Origin: Albimonas pacifica
Lineage (GTDB): Bacteria; Pseudomonadota; Alphaproteobacteria; Rhodobacterales; Rhodobacteraceae
DNA length: 64,000 nucleotides
Reading direction: 5' to 3'
Assembly: GCF_900113695.1 (NCBI RefSeq)
Contig: NZ_FOQH01000004.1
Span: forward strand, 310,001 to 374,000
The position numbers and the translations under genes were made by a program. Under the pieces are notes generated by a model, which did no database searches, had not been told where the DNA came from, and saw only the letters and a program-made list of their open reading frames with translations. The stretch's first letter is position 1, and each line of letters starts with the position of its first letter. Positions 9,509 to 17,796 of this stretch are shown here, piece after piece.

Positions 9509-10162
9509 TCAGGCCCGGGGCACCACGATCCAGGCCGCGACCCAGCCGGCGACGAAGCCGCCGAGGTGGGTCTGCCAGGCCAGCATCCCCCCCATCGCCA
9601 CCGCCAGGATCACGTTGATCAGCACCAGCGCCCCGATGGAGCCGAGGAACGAGCGCATCGACCCTGCGCCGGGCCGGCGGGTGATGAAGGCGAACTCGGC
9701 GTATTTCAGCACCCCGATCAGCCCGAAGACCACGCCCGAGGCCCCGACCATCGGCGCGTCGACCTCCGACAGCAGCCCATAGCCCAGCGAGCCGCCGATC
9801 GCCGTGACCGCGAAGAACATCAGGTAGAGCGGCGTCCCGAAGATCCGCAGCACCAGCAGGCTCAGCCCCAGGAAGGCGGCGGTGTTCATCAGCAGGTGGG
9901 TCATGCCCCCGTGCAGGAAGGCGTAGGTCAGAAAGCTCCACCACACGCGCGAGGGCGTGGGCTCGCCCGCGATCAGCCGGTCGAACCAGGGATCGAAGAA
10001 CGAGAACATCGCGTAGGTTTCGTACCGAAGCTGCGGCCCCGAGATCAGGCCCAGTTCGGCGAGCTGGAACAGGAGCTCGATCGCCACGAACACGCCGGCG
10101 ATGGCGAAGGCCACCTGACGGTGGATCTGCGTCACCGGCGGCAACGGGGGAAACTGGAACAT
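9509..10162 (-). CDS. Rhomboid-family intramembrane serine protease
   Basis: A 217-residue membrane protein with about six or seven hydrophobic segments. The rhomboid active-site signatures are present: HGGMTHLLMN (His84, His89, Asn93), GASGVVFGLIG with the nucleophile Ser142, and the catalytic His199 in QTHLGGFVAGW. Rhomboids cleave substrates inside the membrane; the substrate here is unknown. The ATG at 10162 (MFQFPPLPPVTQIH) has AGAGG upstream. The gene points toward murJ with 13 bp between the stops and is divergent from trpS across 135 bp. All catalytic residues are intact, so it is probably an active protease rather than an iRhom-like pseudoenzyme. Confidence 0.93.
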   Translation of the reverse strand: MFQFPPLPPVTQIHRQVAFAIAGVFVAIELLFQLAELGLISGPQLRYETYAMFSFFDPWFDRLIAGEPTPSRVWWSFLTYAFLHGGMTHLLMNTAAFLGLSLLVLRIFGTPLYLMFFAVTAIGGSLGYGLLSEVDAPMVGASGVVFGLIGVLKYAEFAFITRRPGAGSMRSFLGSIGALVLINVILAVAMGGMLAWQTHLGGFVAGWVAAWIVVPRA

Positions 10163-10238
10163 CGAACCTCTTGCTCTCGCCCGAACGCACGGGCTGCAGG
10201 CGCGGCGATGACCCGCGCGGACGCCGCGGCGCGGCGTC

Positions 10239-10268
10239 TTGACCCTGTCCCGTCGCCGGCCGCATAAG
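10239..10268 (+). promoter_or_regulatory. Probable sigma-70-type promoter of trpS
   Basis: TTGACC at 10239-10244 and CATAAG at 10263-10268 are separated by 18 bp (17 bp if GCATAA is used). The predicted transcript start is about 30 bp ahead of the trpS ATG, and a GCAGGAGGAC ribosome-binding site lies between. It is the best hexamer pair I found in the window. Confidence 0.55.
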
Positions 10269-10297
10269 GCCCGCGCCGCCGCAGGAGGACAGCAGAT

Positions 10298-11374
10298 ATG
10301 ACCCCGACGCAAGAGGCGCAGGGCGCCGAGACCGAAGGCCGCGTGCACCCGCGCCGCGTCTTCTCGGGCGTTCAGCCCACCGGCAACCTGCACCTGGGCA
10401 ACTACCTCGGCGCCGTGAAGCGCTTCGTCGAGATGCAGGACGAGGCCGCCGAGCTGGGCGGAGAGACCCTCTACTGCATGGTCGACCTGCACGCGCTGAC
10501 CATCAACCCGGACCCCGCCGAGCTGCGCAAGTCCACGCGCGAGCTGGCGGCCGCCTTCATCGCCTGCGGCCTCGACCCGGAGAAGTCGATCCTCTTCAAC
10601 CAGTCCCAGGTGCAGGCGCATGCCGAGCTCGCCTGGATCTTCAACTGCGTGGCGCGCGTGGGCTGGATGAACCGGATGACCCAGTTCAAGGAGAAGGCCG
10701 GCAAGAACCGCGAGGCGGCCTCGGTCGGCCTCTACGCCTATCCGGTCCTGATGGCGGCCGACATCCTCGCCTACCGCGCCACCCACGTCCCCGTGGGCGA
10801 GGACCAGAAGCAGCACCTGGAGCTGACCCGCGACATCGCCACCAAGTTCAACCTCGACTACGGGCAGCCCGGCTTCTTCCCGATGACCGAGCCGCTGATC
10901 GAGGGCGTGGCGACCCGGGTGATGTCGCTCCGCGACGGGTCCAAGAAGATGTCCAAGTCGGATGCGTCCGACATGAGCCGCATCAACCTGACCGACGACG
11001 CCGACGCCATCGCCCAGAAGATCCGCAAGGCCCGCACCGACCCCGAGCCCCTGCCCGAGACCCTCGACGGCCTCGCCGAGCGCCCCGAGGCGAAGAACCT
11101 GGTGGGCATCATGGCCGCGCTGTCCAACCGCACGACGGCCGAGGTGATCGGCGAGTGGGCCGGCAAGCCGTTCTCGGAGTTCAAGCCGGCGCTGGCCGAC
11201 CTCGCGGTCGAGAGCCTGGCCCCGATCAACGCCCGCATGCGCGAGCTGAACGCCGACCCGGGCCACATCGACCAGGTGCTGGCGAAGGGCGCCGACAAGG
11301 CCGACGCCATCGCCGCCCCGATCATCGACGAGGTCTACGACGTCGTGGGCCTGCTGCGCTCGCGCGCGCGCTGA
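10298..11374 (+). CDS. trpS: Tryptophanyl-tRNA synthetase
   Basis: A 358-residue class Ic aminoacyl-tRNA synthetase that charges tRNA-Trp in the cytosol. The HIGH-type motif appears as [19 protein letters not shown] (about residues 22-40), and the KMSKS loop is intact in [16 protein letters not shown] (about residue 215). [18 protein letters not shown], a TrpRS signature, is also present. Length is slightly above the usual ~340 because of an N-terminal tail of about 18 residues. A strong GGAGGA precedes the ATG at 10298. It is a single-gene unit by appearance: its own promoter upstream and a GC-rich hairpin 6 bp after the stop. Confidence 0.98.
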   Translation: MTPTQEAQGAETEGRVHPRRVFSGVQPTGNLHLGNYLGAVKRFVEMQDEAAELGGETLYCMVDLHALTINPDPAELRKSTRELAAAFIACGLDPEKSILFNQSQVQAHAELAWIFNCVARVGWMNRMTQFKEKAGKNREAASVGLYAYPVLMAADILAYRATHVPVGEDQKQHLELTRDIATKFNLDYGQPGFFPMTEPLIEGVATRVMSLRDGSKKMSKSDASDMSRINLTDDADAIAQKIRKARTDPEPLPETLDGLAERPEAKNLVGIMAALSNRTTAEVIGEWAGKPFSEFKPALADLAVESLAPINARMRELNADPGHIDQVLAKGADKADAIAAPIIDEVYDVVGLLRSRAR

Positions 11375-11380
11375 GACCCC

Positions 11381-11416
11381 GGGGCGGGCGCAGGACTGAT
11401 TCTCCGCGCCCGCCCC
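11381..11416 (+). terminator. Hairpin after trpS
   Basis: An 11-bp perfect stem (GGGGCGGGCGC at 11381-11391, complement at 11406-11416) with a 14-nt loop begins 6 bp after the trpS stop. No clear T-run follows, so it may be a stabilising 3' hairpin or a weak terminator. Confidence 0.45.
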
Positions 11417-11575
11417 GCGCCGTTCCGAAACGCGCCGAGCGGTTTCGTTTCAGGATGTTTCCGTAAGGTCATGTTGACGCGGTTCGGCATTCGCCATGGC
11501 AAATGCGGCCGCCGCCGCCGCAATCCGGCGGAGCGGCGCCTTCACCTCGCCTTCGCCATTCGCTAGATCGTATCC

Positions 11576-12154
11576 ATGGACACGCAGACGAAGCCGCTGA
11601 ACCCGCTGGTCAAGGCCGCGCTCGAATTCGGGCCGCTGGTGCTGTTCTTCGTGGTCTACCAACGCACCGACATCTTCACCGCCACGGCGGTGTTCATTCC
11701 CACCATCCTGGCCACGCTGGGCGTGTCGTGGTGGCTCAGCCGCGACGTGCCGCGCATGGCGGTGGTGACGGCGGTGGTGGTGGTGGTCTTCGGCGGGCTG
11801 ACGCTGTGGCTGAAGGACGCCACCTTCATCAAGATGAAGCCGACCATCATCAACGTGCTGTTCGCCGCCGCCCTGGGCTGGGGACTGCTGCGGGGTCGGA
11901 GCTACCTCAAGGACCTGATCGGCGCGGCGATGCCGCTGACCGACGAGGGCTGGATGATCCTGACCCGGCGCTGGGCCCTGTTCTTCCTGTTCATGGCCGT
12001 GGTGAACGAGGCCGTCTGGCGCACCCAGACCGAGGAATTCTGGGTCACGTTCAAGACCTTCGCCTCGCCGGTCATCACCTTCCTGTTCGTGATCTCGCAG
12101 TTCGGCCTGATCAAGAAGCACGGCAGCGAGGGCAAGGGCGCCGACGGGACCTGA
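11576..12154 (+). CDS. yciB: Inner-membrane-spanning protein YciB / septation protein A
   Basis: A 192-residue protein of the YciB/IspA (intracellular septation) family, with about five hydrophobic helices. Typical family stretches are LEFGPLVLFFVVYQRTDIF, MKPTIINVLFAAALGWGLL and LTRRWALFFLFMAVVNEAVW. In E. coli YciB affects cell-envelope synthesis and interacts with elongation and division factors; the exact role is unsettled. It stands alone between trpS (201 bp upstream) and the convergent ccm region. Its length matches the family (about 180-200). A short Gly-rich minus-strand frame ends 27 bp beyond its stop. Confidence 0.93.
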   Translation: MDTQTKPLNPLVKAALEFGPLVLFFVVYQRTDIFTATAVFIPTILATLGVSWWLSRDVPRMAVVTAVVVVVFGGLTLWLKDATFIKMKPTIINVLFAAALGWGLLRGRSYLKDLIGAAMPLTDEGWMILTRRWALFFLFMAVVNEAVWRTQTEEFWVTFKTFASPVITFLFVISQFGLIKKHGSEGKGADGT

Positions 12155-12181
12155 TCCCCGGACGGGCCCGGCGCGCCGGGC

Positions 12182-12424
12182 TCAGGCGCCGAAGAAGAAG
12201 CTCCGCGAGGGCGCGATCGCCACGACCCTGCGGGGCTCGACGGCGACGTCCCGGACGTCGCGCCGACGCCCGAAGAACAGCGTGTCGGTCCCGTTCGAGA
12301 TCGCCGGCAGGTCGCCGCAGCCGTCGCCGCGCACCCCGTCGTCGCCCCCGCCCCCGCCGTCGAGCGGACCGTCGCCGCCCCCGCCCTCGGGCTTGTCGTC
12401 GCCGAACCCCGATGCGTCCGGCAT
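12182..12424 (-). CDS. Small Gly/Asp-rich hypothetical protein (uncertain)
   Basis: An 80-residue open frame from an ATG at 12424. The first half is very Gly/Asp-rich (DDKPEGGGGDGPLDGGGGGD); the second half has a protein-like pattern with GDLPAISNGTDTLFFGRRRD and ends IAPSRSFFFGA. I do not recognise a family. It lies 95 bp after ccmG on the same strand and is convergent with yciB. No ribosome-binding site is evident upstream, and long chance frames are common in such GC-rich DNA, so it may be spurious. Confidence 0.33.
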   Translation of the reverse strand: MPDASGFGDDKPEGGGGDGPLDGGGGGDDGVRGDGCGDLPAISNGTDTLFFGRRRDVRDVAVEPRRVVAIAPSRSFFFGA

Positions 12425-12519
12425 CGCCGCCGGGGCGACGCCACGGCAGTCGTGCGGAGGTCGAGGTCTGCGGATCAAAAGCCGGGCCGTCGCGCGGACG
12501 TGCCGGCGGGCGGGGGAGA

Positions 12520-13086
12520 TCAGCCCTCGGGCGGGGTCCAGCCGGCCTCGCGCATCGCGGGGAGGATCCGCTGCTCGAGGTCGTTGTTCTGGATCGGGCC
12601 GACGTGCTTGTGGACGATGCGGCCCTCGCCGTCGACGACGAAGGTCTCGGGCACGCCGTAGACGCCCCACTCGATGCCTGCGCGGCCGGTGGTGTCGGCG
12701 CCGACATGGGCGAAGGGGTCGCCCAGCTCCTGCAGGAAGCCCAGCGCCGCGTCGCGGTCGTCCTTGTAGTTGATCGAGTCGATCTCGACCCCCATCGCCT
12801 GCAGCTTCATCAGCTCGGGGTGTTCGACCCGGCAGGGGCCGCACCAGCTCGCCCAGATGTTCACCAGCTTCACGCCGGGACGCTTGAGCAGCTCGGTCGT
12901 CAGGCGCGGCTCGCCGGGGCGGAGGCTGGCGAGGTCGGTCTGGGGCACCGACTTCTCGATCAGGGCGGAGGGCAGCGCGTCCTGGTCGCGGCCCAGCATC
13001 GACCAGGCGAGCCCCGCCAGCGCCAGGAAGGCGATCAGCGGGATCAGGGCCCAGAGGCGGCGGCGCTTCGGCGCGGGATCGGTCAT
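12520..13086 (-). CDS. ccmG: Cytochrome c maturation thiol:disulfide oxidoreductase CcmG (DsbE)
   Basis: A 188-residue membrane-anchored periplasmic thioredoxin-like protein that reduces apocytochrome c cysteines before haem attachment. One N-terminal transmembrane helix (about residues 11-30) is followed by a TlpA/DsbE domain with the redox motif NIWASWCGPCRVEHP (Cys82, Cys85). The cis-proline region GVYGVPETFVVDGEGRIV is typical of CcmG. Its start overlaps the ccmD stop by 4 bases, so it is coupled to ccmC-ccmD. The order ccmC-ccmD-ccmG equals helC-helD-helX of Rhodobacter. ccmA and ccmB, which precede helC in that genus, are not in the window. Confidence 0.96.
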   Translation of the reverse strand: MTDPAPKRRRLWALIPLIAFLALAGLAWSMLGRDQDALPSALIEKSVPQTDLASLRPGEPRLTTELLKRPGVKLVNIWASWCGPCRVEHPELMKLQAMGVEIDSINYKDDRDAALGFLQELGDPFAHVGADTTGRAGIEWGVYGVPETFVVDGEGRIVHKHVGPIQNNDLEQRILPAMREAGWTPPEG

Positions 13087-13259
13087 GGGGCGCTCCGGCG
13101 ACGATGCGAGGGGCGGGAATGGCGGGCCTCCAGCCGCTCGAGCTCGCGCTTGGCGCGGCGGGAGGCGCGGATCGAGGCCCCCACCAGCAGCGCCACGATG
13201 GCCAGCGTGCCGAGGTAGGACCCCAGGATATAGGGCGCGTAGGAGCCGAGATCGGGCAT
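13083..13259 (-). CDS. ccmD: Haem exporter protein CcmD
   Basis: A 58-residue single-span membrane protein beginning MPDLGSYAPYILGSYLGTLA, the typical CcmD start. One hydrophobic helix (about residues 9-28) is followed by a strongly basic tail rich in Arg. CcmD helps release holo-CcmE from the CcmABC complex. It overlaps ccmC by one base (TGATG) and ccmG by four, showing tight translational coupling. Such a short protein is identified mainly from position, size and topology, which all agree. Confidence 0.9.
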   Translation of the reverse strand: MPDLGSYAPYILGSYLGTLAIVALLVGASIRASRRAKRELERLEARHSRPSHRRRSAP

Positions 13260-14026
13260 CAGGCGGCCTCCCCCGGGGGCTCGGCGCCCTCGCCGGCGGC
13301 GAGGCGGATGGCGCGGGCGCGGCGCAGGCGGATCTCGGTCCGGGTGCGCAGCAGCAGCAGCGCCAGGAACAGCAGGAAGAAGCCGGCGAGCGACAGGACC
13401 AGCGGGCGCCAGAACACGTCGGCGACGTTGGTCTCCCGGTCCATCGACAGCGAGGCGCCCTGGTGCAGGCCCTGCGCCCAGAAGATCACCGCGTAGCGCG
13501 AGACGATGGCGAAGACCGAGCCGACCAGGCACAGCACCGCGGTCAGGTCGGCGGCGGCGTCCGGATCCTCGATCGCGGCCCACAGCGCGATGTAGCCGGC
13601 ATAGAAGAACAGCATGATCAGGAAGGCGGTCAGCCGCGGGTCCCAGGCCCACCAGGTCCCCCACATCGGCTGGCCCCACAGCGCGCCGGTGACGATGGCG
13701 GCGAGCGTCATGCCGGCGCCGATGGGGGCCGCCGCCTTGGCGGCCAGCGCCGAGACATGGTGGCGGCGGATCAGCCAGATCAGGCTCATGATCCCCATGA
13801 AGGCGTAGACGTTGATCGCCAGCGTCGCCGCGGGGACGTGGATGTAGATGATCTTGACGGTCGAGCCCTGCTGGTAGTCGTCCGGGGTGAAGAAGAACCC
13901 CCAGACCAGCCCGCCCCCCAGCGCCAGCGCCGCGGCGGCCGAGACCCAGGGCAGCAGCGCCCCGCTCAGCCGCATGAAGCGGGCGGGGTTCGCGACGTCC
14001 CAGATCGATTTCGGCCAGATCGACAT
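13259..14026 (-). CDS. ccmC: Haem exporter/haem-handling protein CcmC
   Basis: A 255-residue inner-membrane protein starting MSIWPKSIWDVANPARFMRL, with six hydrophobic segments. The tryptophan-rich haem-handling motif of the family appears as WGQPMWGTWWAWDPRLTAF, flanked by the conserved histidines in YIHVPAA and in AQGLHQGASL. CcmC presents haem to CcmE in the periplasm. The ATG at 14026 was chosen over an in-frame start about 330 bp upstream because conservation begins there and the longer version would cover the divergent racemase-like gene. It is the first gene of ccmC-ccmD-ccmG; 175 bp separate it from the divergent gene and must hold its promoter. Confidence 0.96.
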   Translation of the reverse strand: MSIWPKSIWDVANPARFMRLSGALLPWVSAAAALALGGGLVWGFFFTPDDYQQGSTVKIIYIHVPAATLAINVYAFMGIMSLIWLIRRHHVSALAAKAAAPIGAGMTLAAIVTGALWGQPMWGTWWAWDPRLTAFLIMLFFYAGYIALWAAIEDPDAAADLTAVLCLVGSVFAIVSRYAVIFWAQGLHQGASLSMDRETNVADVFWRPLVLSLAGFFLLFLALLLLRTRTEIRLRRARAIRLAAGEGAEPPGEAA

Positions 14027-14201
14027 GGGGGAGTCGTTAGCCGGTCCCGGCCCTTCGGGCAATGCGGCCATGGCGCCGGACCGCTCACGAACCCGCGGGG
14101 GCCAGGTCGCCGCAGCCCGCCCCGGGTCGCCCCGCCGCGCTTGCAAGTTTGTCCGGACATGACATCGTGCCGGGACGGCGGAGCGGAGGGAGGAGCGGGG
14201 C

Positions 14202-14900
14202 ATGGCGCGCATCGCGGTGCTGGGCGTGGGCGACGGCGGACAGGGCGGCGAGGGCGTGCCCGAGCCGATCCGGGAGCTCGCCTCGCCGGGGGTGGAGCCG
14301 GTTCTGGTGGAGCTGAAGGGCTCCGCCTTCCCCGGCACGCCCGAGGGGCGCGCCATCGCCGAACGCGCCTATGTCGCGGCGGGGATCGAGGCGGCGCGGG
14401 CGGGCTGCGACGCGATCCTGGTGAACACCGTGGGCGACTACGGCCTCGCGGCGCTGCGCGCTCAGGTTCCGGTGCCGGTGGTCGGCTGCGGCGAGGCGGC
14501 GGTGCGCGCGGCGCAGGCGCGGGGCGGGGTGCAGGGAGGGGGCTTCGCCATCGTCACCCTGTGGCCGCCGCGGATGGGCTTCATCTACCGCCACGTGCTC
14601 GCCGACGCGGGCGCGCAGGACGATTGCCGGGCGATCCGGTTCCTCTCGCGCGACGAGGACCTCGAGACCCTGCACCAGGGCGGCGACCCGATCTCGGAGT
14701 TCATGACCTGCGGCTTCGCCCCGATGCAGGAGGTGCGGAGGGTCTGCGAGGCGACGCTGGCCGAGACGGGCGCCGACGCGCTGATCACCGGCTGCACCTG
14801 CATGGCCGGGATGCTGCCGATCCTCGAAGGCTGGGGCCTGCCCGTGGTCGAGCCGATGCGCGCCGGCTGGCGCGCCGCCGAGGCGCTGGCGCGGCGCTGA
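14202..14900 (+). CDS. Aspartate/glutamate/hydantoin racemase-family protein
   Basis: A 232-residue protein of the Asp/Glu racemase superfamily. The C-terminal half-site is typical: GADALITGCTCMAG holds a catalytic-type Cys, and PVVGCGEAAVRAAQA corresponds to the EA(A/S) element of hydantoin and Asp/Glu racemases. The first half-site, where racemases have a Cys-x-x-DPG motif, reads ILVNTVGDYGLAALR, with Thr in place of Cys. The protein may therefore be a decarboxylase-, isomerase- or lyase-like relative rather than a two-base racemase. It is divergent from ccmC and followed, after 265 bp, by the FAD/GcvT dehydrogenase. The substrate is unknown. Confidence 0.75.
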   Translation: MARIAVLGVGDGGQGGEGVPEPIRELASPGVEPVLVELKGSAFPGTPEGRAIAERAYVAAGIEAARAGCDAILVNTVGDYGLAALRAQVPVPVVGCGEAAVRAAQARGGVQGGGFAIVTLWPPRMGFIYRHVLADAGAQDDCRAIRFLSRDEDLETLHQGGDPISEFMTCGFAPMQEVRRVCEATLAETGADALITGCTCMAGMLPILEGWGLPVVEPMRAGWRAAEALARR

Positions 14901-15165
14901 GCCCCGCCCGCGCAGGCGCCGCGTCGACCCTCGCGCCCGTGTCCGCCCTTCGCCCGCGGCGCAGGGCCGGCGTCGCGCCGCCGTCCCGGGGGCCCGGGGC
15001 GCAGGGCGCTCGCCTTCACGCCCCGGTCCGCGGCGCCTGGCGACCCGCGACCCGGCCGCGCGCGTCGCGATCCGACCGGCTTGCGTCGCCCCTTCGCCCT
15101 CCCGCCCCGCGCGGGGGCGCTAGACGTGGGCGCCAGTGCAGGTCGGGCGCGAGGAGATCCCAGGC

Positions 15166-17661
15166 ATGAAGACGCAGGCGCGGGCGGTCGTGGTCGGCGG
15201 CGGAGCGGTCGGGGTCTCGATCGCCTACCACCTGGCGAAGGCGGGGTGGGAGACGATCCTGCTGGAGCGCGACGAGCTGACGGCGGGCTCCACCTGGCAT
15301 GCCGCCGGGCTGCTGCCGCTGTTCAACATGAGCTACGCGACCAGCCACATCCACAAGTACTCGGTCGAGTTCTACAAGGGGCTGGAGGCCGAGACCGGCC
15401 TGAACCCCGGCTTCTACCAGGTCGGCAACCTGCGCATGGCCCAGACCGACGCGCGGATGGACGAATACCGCCTCTACGCCTCCACCGCCGAGACCGTGGG
15501 CGTCGAGGTGGAGTGGATGACGCCGAAGCAGATCGCCGACCGCTGGCCGCTGGTGCGCGCCGACGACCTGAAGGGCGCGATCCTCCACCCCGGCGACGGC
15601 TACATCAACCCCGCCGACGTGACGCAGGCGATGGCCAAGGGCGCCCGGCAGCTGGGCTGCACCATCATCCGCAAGGTCCAGGTCGACGGGTTCGAGCGGC
15701 GCAACGGCGAGTGGGTGGTGAAGGTCGCCCACATGGTCGAGAAGGGCGGCAACCTCGTCCCCTCGGGCGAGACTTCCGAGATCACCTGCGAGCACGTGGT
15801 CACCGCCACTGGCAACCACGCCCAGCGCACCGCCGCGATGATCGGCTGCTACATCCCCGCGATGCCGGTCGAGCACCAGTACATCGTCACCGAGCCCGAC
15901 CCCGCGCTCGTCGACTACCGCAAGACCGCGCCCGAGCACCCGGTCCTGCGCGACGCCGACGCCAAGTGGTACGTGCGCGAGGAGCGCGGCGGCTGGATCC
16001 TGGGCCCCTACGAGCGCAACGCCCCCGCCTGGGCCAAGTTCGGCGTGCCCGACACCTTCCGCGCCGACCTCCTGAAGCTCGACCTCGAGCGGATCGAGGA
16101 AGAGTACATGTCGATGATCCACCGCATTCCGTCCTCGGAGTCGGTGGGGCTGAAGGACGACTACAACGGCCCGATCTGCTACACGCCCGACGGCAACCCG
16201 CTGGTCGGCCCCGCGCCGGGTGTGCCGAACTTCTGGTTCGCCGAGGGCTTCTCCTTCGGCATCACGGCGGCCGGCGGCACCGGCCACTACCTCGCGCAGA
16301 TGATGACCGAGGGCGAGGCCGAGATCGACATGTGGTCGCTCGACCCCCGCCGCTACGGCCGTTGGGTGAACCGCGAATACGCCGCCACCAAGAACGAGGA
16401 GTGCTACGAGCACGTCTACGTCCTCCACCACCCCGACGAGGAGCGCGAGGCCGCCCGCCCCCTGCGCACCACGCCCGCCTACGAGAAGCTGAAGGCCGCC
16501 GGCGCCCAGTTCGGCCAGGTCAACGGGTTCGAGCGGCCCAACTACTTCGCGCCCGCCGGCTTCGACGACCACGGCGCGCGGTCCTTCCGCCGCGGCGGCT
16601 GGTGGAAATACGCGGAAGCCGAAGCGAAGCTGGTGCGCGAGGGCGTGGGCCTGTTCGACGCCTCGCCCTTCGCCAAGACCCGGATCAAGGGTCCGGGGGC
16701 GGCGGCCTTCCTCGACTGGCTGACCTGCAACAAGCTGCCGAAGGTGGGGCGCATCAACCTGACCTACGCGCTGACCGACGCGGGCACCGTGCGCACCGAG
16801 GCGACCATCGTGCGCCTCGCCGAGGACGACTTCTACGTGGTCACCGCCGGCGCCGCCCAGGCCTACGACTTCGACTTCTTCGAGAAGGAAGCGGCGGCGA
16901 AGCGCGACGTGCTCGGCTGGATCGAGGTGCAGGACGTCACCACCCAGTGGGGCGTGCTCGCCATCGCCGGTCCGAAGTCGCGCGAGGTGCTGCGCGCGCT
17001 GATCGTGGACGCGGACCCCGCCACGGCGCTGTCGAACAAGCGCTTCCCGTGGCTGTCGATGCGCAAGATCGATCTGGGCATGTGCCCGACCATGGCGATC
17101 CGCGTCGCCTACACCGGCGAGCTCGGCTACGAGCTGCATCACCCGATCGAGATGCAGGCCTATCTCTTCGACGCCCTGGTCAAGGCCGGCGAGCCGCATG
17201 GCATGGGCTTCTTCGGCGCCCGCGCCCAGAACTGGATGCGGCTGGAAAAGAGCTACCGCGCCTTCGGCTCCGACCTCGGCCGGGACGCCTCGCCGCTGGA
17301 ATCGGGGCTCGAGCGCTTCATCGACATGGGGAAGGACTTCAAGGGCAAGGCGGCGATGGAGGCCCGCGGCGTGCGCGCGAAATGCGTCACGATCCTGATG
17401 GACGGCCCCGAGGGCGCCCTCGCCGCCGACCCCTGGGGGCGCGAGGCGCTCTACTCCAACGGCAGGATGGTGGGCCGCCTGACCTCCGGCGGCTGGTCGG
17501 TCGCCACCGGCCGGCGCATCGGCCTGGGCTACCTGCCGCCCGAGCTCGCGGTCCCCGGCACGAAGCTCGAGGTCCTGATCATGGACGACCGTTACCCGGC
17601 GGAGGTGGTCGAGGACTCCCCCCACGACCCCGAGAACGCCCGCCTGCGCCTCGACGGCTGA
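15166..17661 (+). CDS. FAD-dependent dimethylglycine/sarcosine dehydrogenase-like protein (DAO + GcvT)
   Basis: An 831-residue two-part enzyme. The N-terminal D-amino-acid-oxidase domain has the FAD loop VVVGGGAVGVSIAYHLAKAG and the TAGSTWHAAGLLP segment, where His45 corresponds to the covalent flavin attachment site of mitochondrial dimethylglycine dehydrogenase. The C-terminal half is aminomethyltransferase (GcvT)-like, with GVGLFDASPFAKTRIKGP, YTGELGYELHHP and a C-terminal barrel ending GLGYLPPEL. Such enzymes N-demethylate methylated glycines and pass the one-carbon unit to tetrahydrofolate. The ATG at 15166 follows GAGGAG; a GTG 30 bp upstream is in frame. Rhodobacterales carry several paralogs, so the exact substrate cannot be assigned. 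A terminator hairpin follows. Confidence 0.88.
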   Translation: MKTQARAVVVGGGAVGVSIAYHLAKAGWETILLERDELTAGSTWHAAGLLPLFNMSYATSHIHKYSVEFYKGLEAETGLNPGFYQVGNLRMAQTDARMDEYRLYASTAETVGVEVEWMTPKQIADRWPLVRADDLKGAILHPGDGYINPADVTQAMAKGARQLGCTIIRKVQVDGFERRNGEWVVKVAHMVEKGGNLVPSGETSEITCEHVVTATGNHAQRTAAMIGCYIPAMPVEHQYIVTEPDPALVDYRKTAPEHPVLRDADAKWYVREERGGWILGPYERNAPAWAKFGVPDTFRADLLKLDLERIEEEYMSMIHRIPSSESVGLKDDYNGPICYTPDGNPLVGPAPGVPNFWFAEGFSFGITAAGGTGHYLAQMMTEGEAEIDMWSLDPRRYGRWVNREYAATKNEECYEHVYVLHHPDEEREAARPLRTTPAYEKLKAAGAQFGQVNGFERPNYFAPAGFDDHGARSFRRGGWWKYAEAEAKLVREGVGLFDASPFAKTRIKGPGAAAFLDWLTCNKLPKVGRINLTYALTDAGTVRTEATIVRLAEDDFYVVTAGAAQAYDFDFFEKEAAAKRDVLGWIEVQDVTTQWGVLAIAGPKSREVLRALIVDADPATALSNKRFPWLSMRKIDLGMCPTMAIRVAYTGELGYELHHPIEMQAYLFDALVKAGEPHGMGFFGARAQNWMRLEKSYRAFGSDLGRDASPLESGLERFIDMGKDFKGKAAMEARGVRAKCVTILMDGPEGALAADPWGREALYSNGRMVGRLTSGGWSVATGRRIGLGYLPPELAVPGTKLEVLIMDDRYPAEVVEDSPHDPENARLRLDG

Positions 17662-17694
17662 GCCGGCGGCCCCGGGCCGCCCCCTCCGACCTGC

Positions 17695-17721
17695 AAGGCC
17701 CCGGGCGCCCCCCGGGGCCTT
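17695..17721 (+). terminator. Intrinsic terminator-like hairpin between convergent genes
   Basis: An 11-bp perfect stem (AAGGCCCCGGG at 17695-17705, complement 17711-17721) with a 5-nt loop, flanked by AA on one side and TT on the other. It lies between the FAD/GcvT gene (+) and the PNPOx-like gene (-), so it could serve both strands. Confidence 0.6.
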
Positions 17722-17796
17722 CGCCGCTCCGCCCCCCGGCCTCCCGGCCGGACCACCGTCGCGCCGCCCGCGGGGCGGAGGGAGCGCACCTCCGGC

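Noticed and set aside
3309-9782. A 2157-codon plus-strand open frame overlapping the LppC-like, glnD and murJ genes
   Set aside because: Its product is an Arg/Pro/Gly/Ala-rich nonsense sequence in another frame of three well-recognised genes; very high GC content makes stop codons rare in that frame.
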